The notes under the pieces: generated by a model
What the model saw: only the letters and a program-made list of their open reading frames with translations
Told to the model about the DNA's origin: nothing
Databases searched by the model: none
Part shown: in pieces, positions 16,339 through 24,670 of the stretch
Numbering within the stretch: position 1 is the stretch's first letter
Layout: each line of letters begins with the position of its first letter
Program-made: the position numbers and the translations under genes
Assembly: GCA_937888715.1 (NCBI GenBank)
Contig: CALARU010000244.1
Location: 1-35,019 of the forward strand
Length of the DNA stretch: 35,019 nt
From: an uncultured Planctomycetaceae bacterium
GTDB taxonomy: Bacteria > Planctomycetota > Planctomycetia > Gemmatales > Gemmataceae
Reading direction: 5' to 3'

Positions 16339-17465
16339 TAGTTTGATCCTGCAATCGGAGAGAATGGCATGCCAAAGGTTTGGGCGACAGCGCTGTTGGT
16401 TATTTTGCCCTCGAAAATATTGATACCAGATGCGATGGCACGGCTTTTTTCAGAAGCACCTTCAATCCCCATCTTTGCAAGTTGAAGTACAAAAGGCAGT
16501 GTAACATTTGTTAGAGCAAAGGTGCTGGTTCTTCCTACCGCACCGGGCATGTTTGTTACGCAGTAATGAACAATATCGTCAACAATAAATGTTGGTTGGT
16601 GGTGTGTAGTAGGCCTCGAAGTTTCCACACACCCACCTTGATCGATTGCAACATCGATAATCACCGCACGGGGCAGCATTATTTTAAGGTCTTCGCGTTT
16701 TACCAAATGAGGGGCTTTGGCCCCTGGAATTAAAATCGCACCGATTAAAAGATCCGCAGTCACGAGGCTGTGCCTCAGGCTGTGTCTATCGCTAAATAGG
16801 GTGGTTACATTTTTAGGCATAACATCGTCTAGATACCTAAGACGGTCTAGGTTGATGTCTAGCAAAGTGACATTTGCGCCAAGCCCCGCTGCAACTTTGG
16901 CCGCGTTTGCGCCAACAACACCCGCTCCTAAAATAACAACATTTGCAGGTGCCACCCCTGGAACCCCGCCCAACAGTATTCCCCTGCCTTCGAAAGGCCT
17001 TTCCAAATATTTTGCACCTTCTTGAATGCTCATTCTTCCTGCGACTTCGCTCATTGGGGTTAGCAGTGGTAGGTGCCCGGATGAATCTTTGATGGTTTCA
17101 TAGGCAACAGCGGTTGCGCCGCTTTTCATTACTGCTTGTGTAAGTTTCTCATCTGCAGCGAAATGGAAGTAAGTGAAAATCACTTGGGATTTTCGCATCA
17201 GGGGCCATTCTAGTTCCAACGGTTCTTTGACTTTTACGATAAGGTCTGCCCGTGACCAGATTTCTTCGCGTGTTGCAATTATAGTTGCGCCATGCTTGAG
17301 GTAATCCTGATCTGAAATGCCGCTGCCCAATCCTGCGCCTGTTTGAATTAGGATTTGGTGCCCTGCCCTGTAAAGTTCATCCACCCCGACTGGAGTTAGA
17401 GCGACCCTGTACTCGTGATTTTTTATTTCTGCGGGGACACCGACAATAAGTTTTTTCTCGGTCAT
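16338..17465 (-). CDS. ald: Alanine dehydrogenase
   Basis: The 375-residue protein is the usual length for alanine dehydrogenase, which interconverts L-alanine and pyruvate with NAD and ammonia. Seen here are the N-terminal 'VGVPAEIKNHEYRVALTPVG', the Rossmann fingerprint 'ILGAGVVGANAAKVAAGLGA' followed by NVTLLD, and the C-terminal signature 'NMPGAVGRTSTFALTNVTLP'. The related transhydrogenase alpha subunit is longer in its C-terminus, so Ald is preferred. It is the first gene of the long minus-strand run ending at 7415. The 147-base gap upstream separates it from the divergent gene at 17613, so promoters for both should lie there. Confidence 0.93.
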   Translation of the reverse strand: MTEKKLIVGVPAEIKNHEYRVALTPVGVDELYRAGHQILIQTGAGLGSGISDQDYLKHGATIIATREEIWSRADLIVKVKEPLELEWPLMRKSQVIFTYFHFAADEKLTQAVMKSGATAVAYETIKDSSGHLPLLTPMSEVAGRMSIQEGAKYLERPFEGRGILLGGVPGVAPANVVILGAGVVGANAAKVAAGLGANVTLLDINLDRLRYLDDVMPKNVTTLFSDRHSLRHSLVTADLLIGAILIPGAKAPHLVKREDLKIMLPRAVIIDVAIDQGGCVETSRPTTHHQPTFIVDDIVHYCVTNMPGAVGRTSTFALTNVTLPFVLQLAKMGIEGASEKSRAIASGINIFEGKITNSAVAQTFGMPFSPIAGSN

Positions 17466-17612
17466 ATCGGGTTTCCTGCTTCCACGCTGTTTGCCTAAAA
17501 AGCTTGATTAATAAAGAACGAAGAAATTCTATGAGTAATCAGCCTGTAAAGTGTTAGTTTCATCCTATATAAAAACTATCCAAGAGTTATTTTTAACAAA
17601 TAGGAACGATTC

Positions 17613-18479
17613 ATGCCACCAAGATTGATAAGTGTGATGATCGTTGTGCTATTTTTTGTGGTTAATACATCACTTTTTTATGCTGAAATACTTCCCCGGA
17701 TTCGTTCTGGGCAACCACCCTCTTTTTATGTTGATTTGGCAGATGAAGCAGGAAACCTTCGCCCAGTTGTTAACTGGAAAGTGGTTGTGCGTGGTGAAGA
17801 GTTTTTGAAACTTCGCACGGGCATCAATTTGGTGGATGGCCAAGAAGATGAATTCTGGTTATGGGCAGAATATACCCAGCCTACTAATACTAGTGTCAAA
17901 CCCTCTAGGGATTTTTTGAACCTAAAGTTGATGCGGAATGAATTTCGCATTCATAGGGATGGCGATATGCTTGGGTTGCAGGCCAAGGTGCAGATCGAGT
18001 CGATCCGTGGGGTTGATTTTCCTTTGACACTCGAGATTAGTGGAGATGTATCCAATGGTTTTCTAAGCCCCGAGGTTAAGGTTGATAGCAGCTTGGGTGA
18101 ACGTAGCTTTAAGCTTGAGGCGATGGAGGTGCCAGTTTCTGGCGCGGTTTTTCAGCCGTTTTTGCCTGTGCATCGCATTCTTGGCCTGTACCCAGGGCGC
18201 ACATGGAAGCAGCCTTTCTTTGATCCGTTATCGATAGCGTTTTCTGCTGGGCCTACTCAAGGTGGATTCGATCAGGGCACGGGGTCTGTGATTGCAACGG
18301 TTCGCAATCAGCCCGTTGATGTGATGTGGGGAGGCAAAAAAATCCCTTGCCTTGTGATTGATTATAATGGCAGTGACCTTGAGTCAACCGTATGGGTTGG
18401 TGCGCAAAACGGCATGGTAATCAGGCAGAAAAACAGATTATCTGAATCGATGGAATGGGATTTGATTCGTTTAAACTAA
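17613..18479 (+). CDS. Membrane-anchored protein of unknown function
   Basis: I do not recognise a family. The 288-residue product has one N-terminal hydrophobic segment (residues about 5-23, 'LISVMIVVLFFVVNTSLFYA') acting as signal anchor. The remainder is mostly beta-strand-like and probably lies outside the cytoplasmic membrane. Strings such as 'GLYPGRTWKQPFFDPLSIAF' and 'VIDYNGSDLESTVWVGAQNG' followed by MVIRQ suggest a stand-alone beta-rich domain that might bind a ligand or a lipid. The start ATG at 17613 has AGGAA 8 bases upstream. It is followed after 14 bases by the ABC ATPase gene and then by the large permease, so it is likely an accessory of that transporter. That link is inference from position. 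Confidence 0.7.
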   Translation: MPPRLISVMIVVLFFVVNTSLFYAEILPRIRSGQPPSFYVDLADEAGNLRPVVNWKVVVRGEEFLKLRTGINLVDGQEDEFWLWAEYTQPTNTSVKPSRDFLNLKLMRNEFRIHRDGDMLGLQAKVQIESIRGVDFPLTLEISGDVSNGFLSPEVKVDSSLGERSFKLEAMEVPVSGAVFQPFLPVHRILGLYPGRTWKQPFFDPLSIAFSAGPTQGGFDQGTGSVIATVRNQPVDVMWGGKKIPCLVIDYNGSDLESTVWVGAQNGMVIRQKNRLSESMEWDLIRLN

Positions 18480-18493
18480 TTCGTGGATGTTCA

Positions 18494-19264
18494 ATGACTA
18501 TTATTGACAATGCGGTTCCTGCAATCGAAATCATTGATGTTTGCAAGCAGTATGGCGACAAGCTTGCGGTCGACCATATGGATTTGGTTGTAAAAAGAGG
18601 GGAGCTTTTTGCGTTTCTTGGCCCTAATGGGGCAGGGAAAACCACGACCATCAAGATGTTATGTGGTTTGCTTTTTCCAAGTTCTGGGTCGATTAAAATT
18701 TGCGGGTATGATCTTAAAACTCAGGGTGATCAAGCTAGGCGCCTTATCAGTTATGTCCCCGATCTTCCTTTTCTTTACGAAAAACTTACGGGTAGAGAGT
18801 TTTTAGAATTCATTGGCGATGTCTACGGTATGCAACGCGATCTGATTGCCCAAAAAATAATTGAGGTTAACAAGTTGTTTGGCCTAGAAGATTTTATTGA
18901 TGATTTAACCGAGCGATATTCGCATGGAATGAGGCAGCGTATGGTCTTTGCTTCTGCATTGCTTCATGAACCTGAGGTTCTGGTGGTTGATGAACCCACT
19001 GTTGGTTTAGATCCTAAAAGTGTCCGGAAGCTTAAAGATGTGCTTAGAAATCAGGCTGATCAGGGCAAGGCTATTTTTCTATCTTCACATTCTCTTGATA
19101 TTGTTGAAGAGGTTGCAGATCGTATCGGCATTATTTTTCAGGGGAGATTGGTTGCATGTGGTTCTCTTGAATCGCTTAGAGATCAATCCGAAACAGGGGG
19201 TTCGCTTGAAGAGGTCTTCTTGAAAATGACTCATGAGAAATTGGAGCAGGATGAAAAGTTTTAA
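18494..19264 (+). CDS. ABC transporter ATP-binding protein (ABC-2 system)
   Basis: This 256-residue ATPase is of the CcmA/DrrA type. It has Walker A 'GPNGAGKT' (43-50), a signature 'YSHGM' (142-146, a common variant of LSGGQ in this subfamily), Walker B 'LVVDE' (163-167), D-loop 'VGLDP' and switch H199 in 'SSHS'. It should power the permease encoded directly after it. The open frame begins at 18455, inside the preceding gene, but the conserved fold starts after the ATG at 18494, 14 bases past the upstream stop, and this start is chosen. The end overlaps the permease gene by 14 bases, which suggests translational coupling. Confidence 0.9.
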   Translation: MTIIDNAVPAIEIIDVCKQYGDKLAVDHMDLVVKRGELFAFLGPNGAGKTTTIKMLCGLLFPSSGSIKICGYDLKTQGDQARRLISYVPDLPFLYEKLTGREFLEFIGDVYGMQRDLIAQKIIEVNKLFGLEDFIDDLTERYSHGMRQRMVFASALLHEPEVLVVDEPTVGLDPKSVRKLKDVLRNQADQGKAIFLSSHSLDIVEEVADRIGIIFQGRLVACGSLESLRDQSETGGSLEEVFLKMTHEKLEQDEKF

Positions 19265-21008
19265 TGATCCTCCTAATTTGAACGAGTTATCTAAACGCCC
19301 AGAACTAGGGGCTTACCCCGCTTCAGGTTTAGCTTTGTTCAATATGCGAATGCGCACCTTTGCCAATTTGTTTGCTGCTCTTAAGGGCGTGTTGCTTATT
19401 AGGCCTCTGGTTTTATTGTTTTGTAGTTTCATCATTTGGGGGTTGGTTTTTGGTACCAGCCTCGCAGGATTCAACTTTCTTAAGGCTCAAAAACTTCCCC
19501 TGGGTGGTGGTATTATCGGCCTTTTGTTTGATTTGCTTTTTTTCTCTCTTGGCTCTTTGCTCGTGCTTTCTTCCGGTATGATTTTGTATGGCGGTTTGTT
19601 TTCTTCTCCTGAAACTAATTTTTTGCTTACGAAGCCCATCAAGGCTGATCGCATATTTGCTTACCGATTTGTGGAAGCCATTGGTTTTAGCAGTTGGGCT
19701 TTTGTGATATTAGGCAGCCCGATTCTTATTGCTTTTGGGGTCGTTGCAGATTCACCAATGCTCTTTTATATCTACCTGCCTTTTTTCTTTTTTGGATATG
19801 TGCTGATTCCGGGTTCTATTGGGGCGGTACTATGCCTGTTGATTGCAGGGCTTTTACCAAAAGGTAAAAAGCTGTTCTTCAGTATTTTGGTCGTTGTGTT
19901 TGTGTTTCTAGTGCTTTCCGGTATGGGAAGATTTTTTAGCTCAGTAAAAAAAGATGGAATCGACCGTGAGTTTGTTGATGCAACCTTAAGGCAGTTTGAG
20001 TTTTCAAGATGGTCGGGCCTTCCTTCCTATTGGATTTCGCGTGGCCTTCGAGCTGCTGGGCGTGGCGATGTTTCCAAAGCCAACTTTAATCTGCTACTAA
20101 TTTGGTCAAACGGCATGATGCTTTATCTTAGTGGAGCATTACTTTCAAAGGTGCTTTATCGCAGGGCTTTCGACAGGATGATTGCTTTTGGATCAAGCTC
20201 TAAGAAATCGAGCAGGGCATTTTTTCTGGATCGATTATTTGAAAAGGCTCTAGGGTTTCTTGGCTCTGCGCGAAGAGCGCTTATCCTTAAGGATTTTCGT
20301 GCGTTTCGCAGGGAACCTAGGCAATGGGTGCAGGTCTTAGTTTTTGGATTCCTACTTTTTCTATATTTTGGAAGTGTTCGCAGGTCCTTTCGTGGTGAGG
20401 TGACTTGGCCTTATCAAAATGGCGTTAGCATGCTCAATTTGTTTGCGGTTTCGTTGCTTCAATGCACTTATGTTGGAAGATTTGTTTTTCCAATGATTAG
20501 TCTTGAAGGCAAAAATTTTTGGATACTTGGCCTAGTTCCTATGCCGCGGGAATCTATTCTCTGGGCTAAGTTTCATTTTGCATTCTGGAGCACCACGCCT
20601 ATTGCAATTTTATTAGTTATCTTTAGTGATTTTATGCTGAAAATGCCTTTTGGTTACCACCTTGTACATATTTGGACAACCTTGGTTGCAAGCCTCGGGA
20701 TTTGTGCATTGGGTGTTGGTTTAGGGGCATGCCTTCCCAACTTTAAGGAAACCGATCCATCAAAAATTGCTGCAGGCTTCGGGGGCACTCTCAATCTGGT
20801 GATCTCGCTTTTTCTTCTCATCCTCTTAATGGGTTTGCTTTCTGGAATCTGGCATTTGAATCATACCGGGGAAAACTATGTCAATCCTTCGTTTACAGGC
20901 ATTCTTTTTATTATTGCAGGCATTGCCAGCGGTTCAGTGATTGGATTGATGGCGGCTCTCATCCCCATGGCTTTGGGATCGCAAAATCTCCGCTCCAAGG
21001 AGTTTTAG
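19251..21008 (+). CDS. Large ABC-2 type permease
   Basis: The 585-residue protein has about 10-12 hydrophobic segments. Examples are 'RPLVLLFCSFIIWGLVFGTS', 'LSGALLSKVLY' and 'LVISLFLLILLMGLLSGIW'. A cytoplasmic loop carries 'SARRALILKDFRAFRREPRQ', typical of the larger ABC-2 permeases that work with CcmA-like ATPases. The substrate is unknown. I prefer the ATG at 19251 because GGAG sits 4 bases upstream and the ATG falls inside the 3' end of the ATPase gene. An ATG at 19233 would add six residues. The stop lies one base from the converging cysteine desulfurase stop. Confidence 0.85.
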   Translation: MKSFNDPPNLNELSKRPELGAYPASGLALFNMRMRTFANLFAALKGVLLIRPLVLLFCSFIIWGLVFGTSLAGFNFLKAQKLPLGGGIIGLLFDLLFFSLGSLLVLSSGMILYGGLFSSPETNFLLTKPIKADRIFAYRFVEAIGFSSWAFVILGSPILIAFGVVADSPMLFYIYLPFFFFGYVLIPGSIGAVLCLLIAGLLPKGKKLFFSILVVVFVFLVLSGMGRFFSSVKKDGIDREFVDATLRQFEFSRWSGLPSYWISRGLRAAGRGDVSKANFNLLLIWSNGMMLYLSGALLSKVLYRRAFDRMIAFGSSSKKSSRAFFLDRLFEKALGFLGSARRALILKDFRAFRREPRQWVQVLVFGFLLFLYFGSVRRSFRGEVTWPYQNGVSMLNLFAVSLLQCTYVGRFVFPMISLEGKNFWILGLVPMPRESILWAKFHFAFWSTTPIAILLVIFSDFMLKMPFGYHLVHIWTTLVASLGICALGVGLGACLPNFKETDPSKIAAGFGGTLNLVISLFLLILLMGLLSGIWHLNHTGENYVNPSFTGILFIIAGIASGSVIGLMAALIPMALGSQNLRSKEF

Positions 21009-21009
21009 T

Positions 21010-22173
21010 TTAAGCCATTAGTTTTCGTGCAGTTTTGCAAATGTAATCTGTTGCTTGTGCTACTTCATCCGCAGTTGAATACCGCCCTAAGGTCAGGCGC
21101 AAAGCCCCTTCGGATTGGTATCGTGGGGTGAGCATTGCGCATAAAACAGCGGAATACAATACTTTGCCTTCGTGGCATGCAGACCCCGTTGAAGCTGCGA
21201 TTTCAGGTGTTTGTTCTAATATTTCCCAACCTTTGCAACCAAGGATACTAACATTGAGAGTATTTGGCAGGCGCAGCGTTGGGTGGCCATTGAGCACAAT
21301 TTTATCGCCTAATTCTTTTTTTAACCCTTGGTAAAGTTGTTCTCTAAGGTTCATTAAGCGGGTGGATTCTTGGGCCATATTTTCTGTTGCAATTACAGCG
21401 GCTTCGCCAAGGCCTGCAATGTAATGTACATTTTCGGTGCCTGCTCTTAGTCCGGACTCGTGTCCTGCCCCATGAAGGTAAGGCCCTATTGTTGACCCTT
21501 TTCGGATATACAATGCGCCAATTCCTTTTGGTGCATATAGCTTGTGCCCTGCAATGGTAAGAAAATCAACCCCTAGTCGCTTGACATTTAATGGGACTTT
21601 TCCAGTGGATTGGGCCGCATCTGAGTGAAAAAAAATGTTTTTGGATCGGGCGATTTCTGAGATTTTCTCGATGGGTTGTAATGTGCCAACTTCGTTGTTT
21701 GAATGCATGATGCTAATTAGTTTGGTGTTTTTGCGAATGGCTTTTTTGATTTCATCTGGGTCTACTAAGCCTTGCCGATCTACTCCTACGGTGGTGATTT
21801 CAAAACCCAGAGATGCAAGATATGCTGCTGGCTTGTAGGTTGCGGGGTGCTCGATCGCGCTTAGGATCATGTGGCCTTTTCTTGCGAACAGCCTTTTTAA
21901 AAAACCTGTCAAATCTGACATCATTGTTGCTAGTATTGCTTGGTTGCTAGCCTCGGTGCCGCCCCCTGTGAATATTATTTCTTCGGGCTCTGCGTTGATG
22001 GCTTTTGCAAGCTTTTGCCTGGCATTTTCCACAATAGCTTTGGCTGCTTTCCCATAGGCGTGGGTGCTTGATGGGTTCCCAAAATCGTCCCCGTTAAGGG
22101 AATCGCAGATTAGCTTTGAAACCTTTGGGTCGATGGGGGTTGTAGCATTGTAATCAAGGTAGATTGGCTTCAT
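21010..22173 (-). CDS. Cysteine desulfurase (IscS/NifS-like)
   Basis: The 387-residue protein is a pyridoxal phosphate enzyme that takes sulfur from cysteine for Fe-S clusters and thiolated tRNA. It has 'YLDYNATTP' at the N-terminus, the 'GGTEASNQAI' loop, H109, 'HSDAAQSTG', PLP-binding K211 in 'AGHKLYAPKG', and 'GTENV'. The catalytic Cys C333 is in 'GSACHEG'. No scaffold gene (iscU, sufU) is adjacent, so the partner is not known. The bacterial name iscS or nifS cannot be decided from sequence alone. It is divergent from the TIGR03000 protein gene across 162 bases. Confidence 0.92.
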   Translation of the reverse strand: MKPIYLDYNATTPIDPKVSKLICDSLNGDDFGNPSSTHAYGKAAKAIVENARQKLAKAINAEPEEIIFTGGGTEASNQAILATMMSDLTGFLKRLFARKGHMILSAIEHPATYKPAAYLASLGFEITTVGVDRQGLVDPDEIKKAIRKNTKLISIMHSNNEVGTLQPIEKISEIARSKNIFFHSDAAQSTGKVPLNVKRLGVDFLTIAGHKLYAPKGIGALYIRKGSTIGPYLHGAGHESGLRAGTENVHYIAGLGEAAVIATENMAQESTRLMNLREQLYQGLKKELGDKIVLNGHPTLRLPNTLNVSILGCKGWEILEQTPEIAASTGSACHEGKVLYSAVLCAMLTPRYQSEGALRLTLGRYSTADEVAQATDYICKTARKLMA

Positions 22174-22335
22174 AAGTATTTGTAGGTTGTTTAGTTGTTA
22201 ACGATTATTGTGGTACTGCCTTAAATATTATCATTATAAACGAAAGAGTTTGGTTATATTTTCTTGAATATCGTTAATTTTGGGTAACATTTAAAGAATA
22301 GCGTGGGGAGAGGTTGTTTTTTATCGAGGTGTTTT

Positions 22336-22944
22336 ATGTACAGTGTAATTTTACTTGCTGCCCTTGCAGGCAATTCTGAAACCCCCGCTTGGCATTTAAA
22401 AAAAGCTCATGCAGTTAATGCATATGGTGGTTATGTGTATCAGCATGGGGTATATGGTGGTGGCTATGGGGCATCGTATAACTATGGCCCATACTATGAA
22501 ACAGGATTTGGTTATTCTTATCGGGGAACTGGTAATGGGGTGTATTATGGCCCGTATTTGAAGAACCCAATGTATTCAACCCCTGCTAGCGTTATTCCAA
22601 GAAGTAAACCTATAGATCCGGTTGAGGAAGTGTTGCCTGTGCCCAAAGTTGAAGAAAAGAACCAATCTTCAGCTTCAAATAAAGCCAAACTTTTTGTCGA
22701 AATCCCTGCGAACGCTAGCTTGTTTATCGATGGTAAACTATTTGCAGTTTCTGATGGGTTTGGTACTTTCGTAACCCCAGAACTTGAATCGGATAAAACT
22801 TATTCTTACTTACTGAAAATCGAGACAGATCATAATGGAACTAAAGTTGTTGATACCAAAAAAGTGGTTCTTAAATCAGGCGATCGCATTACCACAAGTT
22901 TTATCGATGCTGATAAGCAGGGATCTACAGCTAAACTAAAGTAG
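22336..22944 (+). CDS. Planctomycete TIGR03000-domain protein, Gly/Tyr-rich
   Basis: The 202-residue protein starts with a hydrophobic stretch, MYSVILLAALAGNSETPAWH, that is probably a short signal peptide. Residues 29-75 are rich in Gly and Tyr ('GGYVYQHGVYGGGYGASYNY'), followed by a proline-rich linker. Residues 117-191 match the TIGR03000 domain known mainly from planctomycetes: 'AKLFVEIPANASLFIDGKLF', 'FVTPELESDKTYSYLLKIET' and 'KKVVLKSGDRITTSF'. The function of this family is unknown. The ATG at 22336 is chosen because GAGG lies 7 bases upstream (22325-22328). A GTG start at 22303 is less likely. A strong intrinsic terminator follows 32 bases after the stop, so the gene probably forms its own transcript. 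Confidence 0.82.
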   Translation: MYSVILLAALAGNSETPAWHLKKAHAVNAYGGYVYQHGVYGGGYGASYNYGPYYETGFGYSYRGTGNGVYYGPYLKNPMYSTPASVIPRSKPIDPVEEVLPVPKVEEKNQSSASNKAKLFVEIPANASLFIDGKLFAVSDGFGTFVTPELESDKTYSYLLKIETDHNGTKVVDTKKVVLKSGDRITTSFIDADKQGSTAKLK

Positions 22945-22976
22945 TAAATTTAGTTTTTCAAATTGAAGATAGAATC

Positions 22977-23009
22977 AAGGATGGCTTTTATGCCATCCTT
23001 TTTTATTTA
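22977..23009 (+). terminator. Rho-independent terminator
   Basis: A perfect 9-base stem AAGGATGGC (22977-22985) and GCCATCCTT (22992-23000) encloses a 6-base loop TTTTAT, followed by TTTTATTT. This ends transcription of the TIGR03000 gene. The minus strand has no T-tract after the hairpin, so it works only for the plus-strand gene. The tract reaches the stop codon of the converging gene at 23007. Confidence 0.88.
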
Positions 23010-23216
23010 GGGTAGCAAAGTGATTACGTAAAGAAATAGCCCGATCATGCCAAGAAATGAAAGCATTCTTACGCCCCAACGATACGCTTCAATGCTTATA
23101 ATTTTCCAGTCATCATGGCGGGTTGCGCTGTAAACAAGGCTTATTACCAAAATCAAAAATGGTAAATGCCAGTAGTATCCTGCTGCAATAATCGGGGTCA
23201 TGGCGAGTTCCATCAA
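23007..23216 (-). CDS. Small membrane protein of unknown function
   Basis: The 69-residue protein has two predicted membrane segments, near 'FLILVISLVYS' and 'MLSFLGMIGLFLYVITLLP', separated by a basic/polar loop ('ATRHDDWKIISIEAYRWGVR'). I cannot assign a family. It begins 14 bases after the stop of the larger membrane protein gene upstream (23231), so both are probably cotranscribed. Their shared context with the proline-rich protein at 23860 suggests a lineage-specific set. It could be read as starting at Met1, Met2 or Met6 of the predicted product. The exact start is uncertain. Confidence 0.7.
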   Translation of the reverse strand: MMELAMTPIIAAGYYWHLPFLILVISLVYSATRHDDWKIISIEAYRWGVRMLSFLGMIGLFLYVITLLP

Positions 23217-23230
23217 TCAAATTCCTAAAT

Positions 23231-23800
23231 CTATTTGGCTTTTTGTTTTTCTGGGATAAGTAATACCGGGCCCATGAGGGCATCATAGATGACCATGATG
23301 TTTAATACTCCCGCAATGACGGTATAGACCCACCCCAGATCCCACGATCGGTCGCTTCTGTTTTGTAACAAGTTAAGTTCGGTTTCGGGAGGAGTGCGTT
23401 GGTATTTACCTAAATAAGGATCAAGAGGCGGATCTGATTCTTCATCATATTCATAGTTTTGGTAAATGGCGGGCCATGCCGATATGCCTATCCAGAACTG
23501 CCCTGCGTATTGCATTCGGTAGGCAATACAATTTGGGATTTTAAGATTGAAAGGTAGAGAGATGGAGGGAAGATTTTTTGCCCTCGGGAGGTAAACATTG
23601 CTCCATTGGCCGAGCATCATTCCGTAATAAAATAACCCATTGACGCAGAAAAAGAAAAGCAGGCCTTTGCCAATACGGCCTTGAAAAATCTGGCCCAACC
23701 CTGGAATAAGATAGCTTAAAATTGCACCGGGTATTCCGTATATGCTGTAGTTCACAGGTGCGATTTTTGATTCGGGCAAATTTTCGTCGGTAAGATTCAT
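23231..23800 (-). CDS. Membrane protein, TM2/DUF6677-like
   Basis: The 189-residue protein has an N-terminal pair of membrane segments around 'AILSYLIPGLGQIFQGRIGK' and GLLFFFCVNGLFYYGMMLG. This matches the TM2-like hairpin motif 'PG.GQ...GR..KG..F' used by small membrane proteins and, more narrowly, by the planctomycete DUF6677-type family. A loop of about 60 residues is rich in acidic residues and proline ('EYDEESDPPLDPYLGKYQRT'). Residues 150-183 contain a third segment ('LGWVYTVIAGVLNIMVIYDA', then LMGPVLL). The function is unknown. It sits upstream of the 69-residue membrane protein in the same orientation. Confidence 0.72.
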   Translation of the reverse strand: MNLTDENLPESKIAPVNYSIYGIPGAILSYLIPGLGQIFQGRIGKGLLFFFCVNGLFYYGMMLGQWSNVYLPRAKNLPSISLPFNLKIPNCIAYRMQYAGQFWIGISAWPAIYQNYEYDEESDPPLDPYLGKYQRTPPETELNLLQNRSDRSWDLGWVYTVIAGVLNIMVIYDALMGPVLLIPEKQKAK

Positions 23801-23859
23801 TTCGAAGGTAGTTCCTGTCCAGCCAATTCTATTGCTAACTTACAACAGGATACACAAAT

Positions 23860-24585
23860 TTATTTCATAGGCCAACCGAAAGAACTGCTTAAATATAAAG
23901 CTGCTGCACAAACAAATAATATGATGCCCAAGAATCCCACCGCATCAAGCAGCACTGTTTTTAATTTAGAACGTTTTTTTCTTTCAGTGGGTTCGCTTTT
24001 TGAGCTGTAATTCAAGGGAGTTGAACCCTTGTTGGTGCCGAAATCTTGTTTCGCTTCCAAAGGGAGTGTTTTTTGGATTTCAGTTGGTTTTTCGATCGGT
24101 TGTACAATCGATGGTTTTATTTCTTTTTGTTGTTTTTCGAGTTCTTCTTGGCGTAATTTTTCCCATGATTGGGCTAGAGGCGCCCAAGTTAAAGGCGAGG
24201 GCTTCCAGCCTGATACAGGCTCGGAAGGTGCCTGAGGTTCGGCTTCCACTTCTTCGATTTTAGGAGATGATTCAGGGGCGCTTTGGGGGTATCTGTTAAG
24301 TATTGATTGCGGGGCAGCAGGCTTGTATTCTTCTTTGGGTGATTGGGCGATTACAGGTGCTGTTGCGGGTGGAATGGTGCTGGGTTCAATAGGTTTTGGT
24401 GCCCAAGGCGCTTCGCCCGGCGAAAATATTCCCATCGATGAAAAGTCTGGCTCAGCTTTTTGGGGAGCTTCACGAGGTAAGTTGGCCTCAGGAAGGTTGA
24501 GCATTTTTTGCACCAATACATCGAGGTCATCGAGTTGTTTTCTGGTAAGGTGCAAATTGCTTGTAGGATTATGAGTGTTGGACAC
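23860..24585 (-). CDS. Proline-rich protein with C-terminal membrane anchor
   Basis: The 241-residue product has three parts. It opens with a short helical segment ('LTRKQLDDLDVLVQKMLNLP') of a type I associate with planctomycete proteins. A low-complexity region rich in Pro, Glu, Ala and Ser follows to about 205, with strings such as 'PKPIEPSTIPPATAPVIAQS'. A basic stretch 'ERKKRSKLK' then precedes one membrane segment ('GFLGIILFVCAAALYL'). It is probably tail-anchored with the long disordered region in the cytoplasm. The GTG at 24583-24585 is chosen because GAGG lies 5 bases upstream. The open frame extends to an ATG at 24633. No family was recognised. Confidence 0.68.
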   Translation of the reverse strand: MSNTHNPTSNLHLTRKQLDDLDVLVQKMLNLPEANLPREAPQKAEPDFSSMGIFSPGEAPWAPKPIEPSTIPPATAPVIAQSPKEEYKPAAPQSILNRYPQSAPESSPKIEEVEAEPQAPSEPVSGWKPSPLTWAPLAQSWEKLRQEELEKQQKEIKPSIVQPIEKPTEIQKTLPLEAKQDFGTNKGSTPLNYSSKSEPTERKKRSKLKTVLLDAVGFLGIILFVCAAALYLSSSFGWPMK

Positions 24586-24670
24586 GAAAACCTCGGTTAA
24601 TATATGAGCTTTAAGAAACGGCCTTAAAAGCACATCAGTTGGCTTAATATTGGCACAGGAAATAGCAACA

